Positions 6,144 to 9,045 of a stretch of DNA of 9,045 nucleotides are shown one piece after another. Source of the stretch: Rhodobiaceae bacterium (GTDB lineage Bacteria; Pseudomonadota; Alphaproteobacteria; Parvibaculales; Parvibaculaceae); NCBI GenBank assembly GCA_027352645.1, contig DAIEIL010000204.1, positions 1-9,045 of the forward strand, given 5' to 3'. A program made the translations under genes and the position numbers. The notes below the pieces were generated by a model. That model saw only the letters and a program-made list of their open reading frames with translations. It did no database searches and had not been told where the DNA came from. Position 1 is the stretch's first letter; every line of letters begins with the position of its first letter.

Positions 6144-6166
6144 GTGTGACGTTTTTTTGGTCACAC
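6144..6166. promoter_or_regulatory. inverted repeat with T7 centre upstream of phaZ
   Basis: GTGTGAC (6144-6150) and GTCACAC (6160-6166) are perfect inverted copies around the 9-nt centre GTTTTTTTG. It lies 59 nt before the phaZ ATG, where an operator would be expected. The half sites resemble those of CRP (TGTGA/TCACA), but the space between TGTGA and TCACA is 11 nt instead of 6, so it is not a CRP site. The T-run is in the loop, not after the stem, so it is not a terminator. The binding protein is unknown. Confidence 0.45.
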
Positions 6167-6186
6167 GGACCGGTTTTTCTGTATTG

Positions 6187-6201
6187 TGCTGCATCGCAGC
6201 A
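6187..6201. promoter_or_regulatory. PhaR-type operator of phaZ
   Basis: TGCTGCATCGCAGCA is a perfect inverted repeat (6-bp arms, 3-nt centre) and contains CTGC-N3-GCAG at 6189-6199. That motif is the binding site described for the polyhydroxyalkanoate repressor PhaR in Rhodobacter sphaeroides upstream of phaP. The CTGC-N3-GCAG core ends 26 nt before the phaZ ATG. A TATTGT at 6182-6187 could be the -10 element, which would place the site over the transcription start. The motif is seen; repression by PhaR is inferred from related genes. Confidence 0.6.
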
Positions 6202-6225
6202 TTAGATGTCAGAAGGGCCCGGGCG

Positions 6226-7470
6226 ATGGTTCTCTATCACCTCTACGAGATCAATCACGCAGCGGTCACGCCTTTCCGCGCGGCAGCTGAACTCAGCCTT
6301 TGGGCCCTGCGCCATCCGCTCAATCCCTTCGGCGAAACGATCGGCGCCAAGAACATGGCCGCCGCCCTCGATCTTTTCGAGAGCGTGACGCGGCGCTACG
6401 GCAAGCCGAAATTCGGTCTCGACGAGACGGAGATCGCGGGAAAGCCCGTGCCGGTGGTCGAGCGCGTCGTCTGGGAAAAGCCTTTCTGCAAACTCATCCA
6501 TTTCGAGCGCGAGGCCTCTGCAGCGAAGGGGCTTGCGGACCAGCCGAAGCTTCTGATCGTCGCCCCCATGTCCGGCCATTACGCGACGCTGCTCCGGGGC
6601 ACGGTCGAGGCGATGCTGCCCTATTGCGACGTCTATATTACCGACTGGATCGACGCCCGCGCCGTGCCGCTCTCGGCGGGGAACTTCCACCTCGACGATT
6701 ATGTCGATTACGTCATCGAGATGATCCAGGCGCTCGGTCCCGACGTTCACGTCCTCGCGGTCTGTCAACCCTCCGTCCCGGTCTTCGCAGCCGTTGCGGC
6801 GATGAACGAGGACAAGGACCCGCACGCGCCCCTCACCATGACGCTGATGGGCGGACCCATCGACACGCGCGAAAGCCCAACCGAAGTGAACCGGCTCGCC
6901 ACCGAGCGCGGCACCGAATGGTACGAGCGGAACGTCATCACCACCGTTCCGATGCCCCATCCTGGCTTCATGCGCCGCGTCTATCCGGGCTTCGTCCAGC
7001 TTTCGGGCTTCATGGCCATGAATCTCGACCGCCACATGGACGCGCACTGGAATTATTTCGACCACATGGTCGAGGGCGACGGCGACAGCGCCCAGAAGCA
7101 CCGCGAGTTCTATGACGAATATCTTGCGGTCATGGATATGACGGCGGAATTCTATCTCGAGACGGTCGACCGGGTTTTCGTCCGGCATCAACTCCCCAAG
7201 GGCGAGCTCTACCACCGCGACCGGCTGGTGCGTCCGCAGGCGATCACGCGCACGGCCCTCATGACCGTCGAGGGAGAGAAGGACGACATCTCCGGCGTCG
7301 GTCAGACAAAGGCCGCCCACAAGCTCGCCTCGGCGCTTCCCGCCTCGATGCGTGACCATTGGGAGCAGCCCGGCGTCGGCCATTACGGCGTCTTCAACGG
7401 TTCGCGCTGGACGACGGAGATCGCTCCGCGTGTTCGCGACTTTATGGCGAGACATGGCAGGCGCGCCTGA
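6226..7470 (+). CDS. phaZ: intracellular poly(3-hydroxybutyrate) depolymerase
   Basis: Cytoplasmic enzyme that degrades native intracellular PHB granules, releasing carbon from storage. The protein has 414 residues, close to the 419 of Ralstonia (Cupriavidus) PhaZ1, the type member. It has an alpha/beta-hydrolase-like fold with a cysteine nucleophile: Cys180 in AVCQPSVPVF corresponds to Cys183 of the Ralstonia enzyme. The acid is in GEKDDISG (Asp353 or Asp354) and the histidine is His386 in PGVGHYGVF, giving nearly the same spacing as the known Cys183/Asp355/His388 triad. Other recognisable blocks are APMSGHYATLLRGTVE (113-128) and VYITDWIDARAVP (136-148). The frame is open to 6139, but I chose 6226 because AGAAGGG (6211-6217) lies 8 nt before it and MVLYHLYEINHA is the usual start of the family. 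It lies between two transcription units on the same strand; no other PHA gene is in the window. A PhaR box and another inverted repeat precede it. Confidence 0.94.
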   Translation: MVLYHLYEINHAAVTPFRAAAELSLWALRHPLNPFGETIGAKNMAAALDLFESVTRRYGKPKFGLDETEIAGKPVPVVERVVWEKPFCKLIHFEREASAAKGLADQPKLLIVAPMSGHYATLLRGTVEAMLPYCDVYITDWIDARAVPLSAGNFHLDDYVDYVIEMIQALGPDVHVLAVCQPSVPVFAAVAAMNEDKDPHAPLTMTLMGGPIDTRESPTEVNRLATERGTEWYERNVITTVPMPHPGFMRRVYPGFVQLSGFMAMNLDRHMDAHWNYFDHMVEGDGDSAQKHREFYDEYLAVMDMTAEFYLETVDRVFVRHQLPKGELYHRDRLVRPQAITRTALMTVEGEKDDISGVGQTKAAHKLASALPASMRDHWEQPGVGHYGVFNGSRWTTEIAPRVRDFMARHGRRA

Positions 7471-7582
7471 GACCGGCCGGCCGGAAACGCGCCGGACACG
7501 AATTAATTTTTCAAAGAATTTCGAGAGCGCTGCGGATTGCTCTTGCGAAGCCGATGGCGACTCGTGTCATGCTTGCTGCAGT

Positions 7583-7615
7583 TCGTCTCTGGGGGGTGAA
7601 TGCGTCGAGAGACGA
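7583..7615 (+). promoter_or_regulatory. long-stem hairpin upstream of the metallopeptidase gene
   Basis: TCGTCTCT (7583-7590) and AGAGACGA (7608-7615) form a perfect 8-bp stem with a 17-nt loop. The loop holds a G6 run and the ATG at 7600, an alternative in-frame start of the next gene. The 201-nt gap between phaZ and this gene otherwise holds an AT-rich patch (7500-7523), unusual for this DNA and a possible promoter location, and a weak CCGGC/GCCGG stem (7477-7495) after phaZ without an adjacent U-tract. The hairpin is seen; its role is unknown. Confidence 0.3.
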
Positions 7616-7671
7616 TCGCTTGCGGTGCCGATTGCGCTGCCCCTGATGCCGGTGAAAGAATTCGCCACACC

Positions 7672-8478
7672 ATGACGAAACGTACCAAGCCCATTCCGCT
7701 TCATATCGACTATCTCGATATCGACGGGCGAACGGTGCCCGTCACCGCGACACATAATCCCCGCGCGCGGCGGATCATCGTCCGCGTCGATCTCACCGCG
7801 GGCTCCGTGCAGGTCACCTCGCCCTCGCGGCGGGGCATGTTCAATGCGCTGCAATTCGCCCAGGAACAGCGCGAATGGATCGCCGAGCGGCTGGAGCGTG
7901 TGCCGCCGCCGGTGCCCTTCAAGGATGGCTCGATCGTTCCGTTCAGGGGGCGGGAGCATCTGATCCGTCATGTCGTTCCGCGCCGCCGGGAGGCGGCGGG
8001 TCTCGGTCCCGTCTGGCGGGTGCGCTCGGTCGATACGGGCGGGCTGCCCGAAATCTGCGTCAAGGGGCATTCCTCTTTCGTGCAGCGCCGCGTCACCGAC
8101 TGGCTGAGGCTTCAGGCAAGCGCCGAACTCAACGAGAAGGTGCTGACCTTCGCCGCGGCTTTCGATGTCCGCCCGTCGCGCGTCACGCTGCGGGACCAGA
8201 CCAGCCGCTGGGGCTCCTGCTCGCCTTCGCGCGCGCTCTCCTTTTCATGGCGCCTCATCATGGCGCCCTCGCATGTTCTCGATTATGTGGCGGTTCATGA
8301 GGTCGCCCATCTCAGGCACATGAACCACGGGGCCCGCTTCTGGGCGCTGGTGGGCGACACCATGCCCAATTACGAAGCCGCGAAGAAATGGCTCGAAGTG
8401 CATGGACCGGGGTTGCACCGATACGGCGCCGATCCCTTCAGCAGGGCCGATGAGGATGATGACGAGGGCGAAGCCTAG
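7672..8478 (+). CDS. YgjP/DUF45-type zinc metallopeptidase
   Basis: Predicted zinc-dependent protease-like protein of 268 residues, YgjP family (M48-like gluzincin fold). The N-terminal part (about 10-75) has the family pattern DGRTVPVTATHNPRARR followed by VRVD. The hallmark RWGSCS is at 179-184, then FSWRLIMAP (191-199) and the zinc site VHEVAHLRHMNHGARFW (208-224), with His209, catalytic Glu210, His213 and the third ligand His219. All catalytic residues are present. The tail (257-268) is acidic (SRADEDDDEGEA). No signal peptide is visible, so it is probably cytoplasmic. The substrate is not known for this family. The frame is open to an ATG at 7600, adding 24 residues that look unlike the family; I prefer 7672 because homology should begin close to it, though its ribosome-binding site is weak. 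It follows phaZ by 201 nt and converges on the SPOR gene. Confidence 0.88.
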   Translation: MTKRTKPIPLHIDYLDIDGRTVPVTATHNPRARRIIVRVDLTAGSVQVTSPSRRGMFNALQFAQEQREWIAERLERVPPPVPFKDGSIVPFRGREHLIRHVVPRRREAAGLGPVWRVRSVDTGGLPEICVKGHSSFVQRRVTDWLRLQASAELNEKVLTFAAAFDVRPSRVTLRDQTSRWGSCSPSRALSFSWRLIMAPSHVLDYVAVHEVAHLRHMNHGARFWALVGDTMPNYEAAKKWLEVHGPGLHRYGADPFSRADEDDDEGEA

Positions 8479-8509
8479 GTTTTGAGGGCCCGGCTCCGCG
8501 GACAGTGCC

Positions 8510-9045
8510 TCAGCGCTTCTTCACCATGCAGTCCTGACCGCCGGCCTTGAGCTTGGCGCAGGCGCTCTGTGCGGCGGATTTGCTCGCGAAGCCCGCCGCG
8601 CGGACGCGGTAATAGGTGCCTTTGTCGCCAAGCTCGGCCTTCTCGATATTCAGCGCGTGGCTGCCGAGCACGGCAGGGAAGCGCTTGGTCAGCTTGGACC
8701 AGGCGACGTGAGCGCTCTTTTCGTCACGAAGCGCGGAAATCTGTACGACCCACGCGCCGCCTGAGGCGATCTTCGCAGGCTTGGGCGCCGCTGCTGCCGG
8801 TGCCGCTTCTTCAACAGGTGCGGCGGGCGCTGCGGCGGCAGGTGCGGGTTCCGGTTCGGCAGCTTGCGGCACTGTCGCGGCAGCGGCCTGGTTGTCGGGC
8901 GCCGCAGCCGGCGTCTGGGCCGGTGCCACGGGCTGTTCGGCCGGGAGCTGTTCGGCAGGTGCCGTCGGGACGATGGTCGCCTGCGGCGCCGTTGCTGCCA
9001 GGGCCGGTGCTTCGGGTGCCGTCGTCTGCGGCGCGGCGGGCGTCA
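8510..9045 (-). CDS. SPOR-domain protein, N-terminus beyond window
   Basis: C-terminal 177 residues of a peptidoglycan-binding SPOR protein; the start lies beyond the right edge. About the first 94 visible residues are a low-complexity Ala/Pro/Glu linker with short repeats such as PAEQ twice, typical of a spacer that crosses the periplasm from an N-terminal membrane anchor. The last 82 residues form the SPOR domain: it opens with GGAWVVQISALRDEKSA, contains GTYYRVRAAGF, and ends with two cysteines in SACAKLKAGGQDCMVKK, as often found in alphaproteobacterial members. SPOR domains bind denuded glycan strands at sites of cell division. In many alphaproteobacteria such a gene lies between argS and nagZ; those neighbours would be to the right and cannot be checked here. 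It is convergent with the metallopeptidase gene with 31 nt between the stop codons. A GTG at 8929 is unlikely to be the true start because the linker continues through it. Confidence 0.88.
   Translation of the reverse strand, partial: TPAAPQTTAPEAPALAATAPQATIVPTAPAEQLPAEQPVAPAQTPAAAPDNQAAAATVPQAAEPEPAPAAAAPAAPVEEAAPAAAAPKPAKIASGGAWVVQISALRDEKSAHVAWSKLTKRFPAVLGSHALNIEKAELGDKGTYYRVRAAGFASKSAAQSACAKLKAGGQDCMVKKR

Noticed and set aside
6144..6166. CRP/FNR-type binding site
   Set aside because: TGTGA and TCACA are 11 nt apart; CRP needs 6, and no FNR TTGAT/ATCAA halves are present.
6202..7455. Open frame of 417 codons on the minus strand opposite phaZ
   Set aside because: Shadow of phaZ; no domain, no ribosome-binding site, and the plus-strand gene has an intact catalytic triad.
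7458..7469. CAGGCGCGCCTG palindrome at the phaZ stop codon
   Set aside because: Lies almost wholly in the coding end of phaZ and has no U-tract; likely a chance result of Gly-Arg-Arg codons in GC-rich DNA.
8479..8509. Bidirectional terminator between the convergent metallopeptidase and SPOR genes
   Set aside because: Only a short TGAGG/CCTCA match reaching into the SPOR gene is visible, without a T-run on either strand.

Overview
The window is GC-rich (by eye, a little above 60%), densely coding DNA with the gene set and promoter style of a free-living alphaproteobacterium. Pointers are a RegB/ActS/PrrB-type redox sensor kinase, an SCO1/SenC/PrrC copper chaperone, an intracellular PHB depolymerase preceded by a PhaR-type operator, a yeast-type LeuA, and a SPOR protein with a long Ala/Pro linker. 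I cannot name the genus. I see no transposase, integrase, tRNA, rRNA, CRISPR array or other sign of recent transfer. This is ordinary chromosomal housekeeping DNA, and its interest lies mainly in the intergenic regions.

Layout. Minus strand, 1-3147: regB (1-1273, C-terminus cut off by the left edge), a NAPE-PLD-like metallo-beta-lactamase-fold hydrolase (1366-2466) and an exported ankyrin-repeat protein (2536-3147). The three are spaced 92 and 69 nt apart and could be co-transcribed. Plus strand, 3346-8478: senC (3346-3993), a Leu-rich leader ORF (4066-4140) and leuA (4363-6066) with its own terminator, phaZ (6226-7470), and a YgjP/DUF45-type zinc metallopeptidase (7672-8478). Minus strand, 8510-9045: the C-terminal part of a SPOR-domain protein, convergent with the peptidase gene and cut off by the right edge.

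How the genes relate. RegB and SenC belong to one redox and respiration module: in Rhodobacter the kinase and chaperone genes are neighbours. Here they keep opposite orientations but are separated by the hydrolase and ankyrin genes. leuA, for leucine synthesis, appears to be controlled by a leader. A promoter (TTGACG, 18-nt spacer, TATTTT) would start transcription exactly on the AUG of a 24-residue peptide with seven leucines in twelve consecutive codons. This leaderless arrangement resembles the trp leader of Sinorhizobium. Several hairpins lie between that peptide and leuA. phaZ, for mobilising storage polymer, has a perfect CTGC-N3-GCAG PhaR box 26 nt before its start codon and a second, unassigned inverted repeat further upstream.

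The strongest observations are the leaderless leucine leader of leuA and the operators in front of phaZ. Both are inferred from sequence alone.
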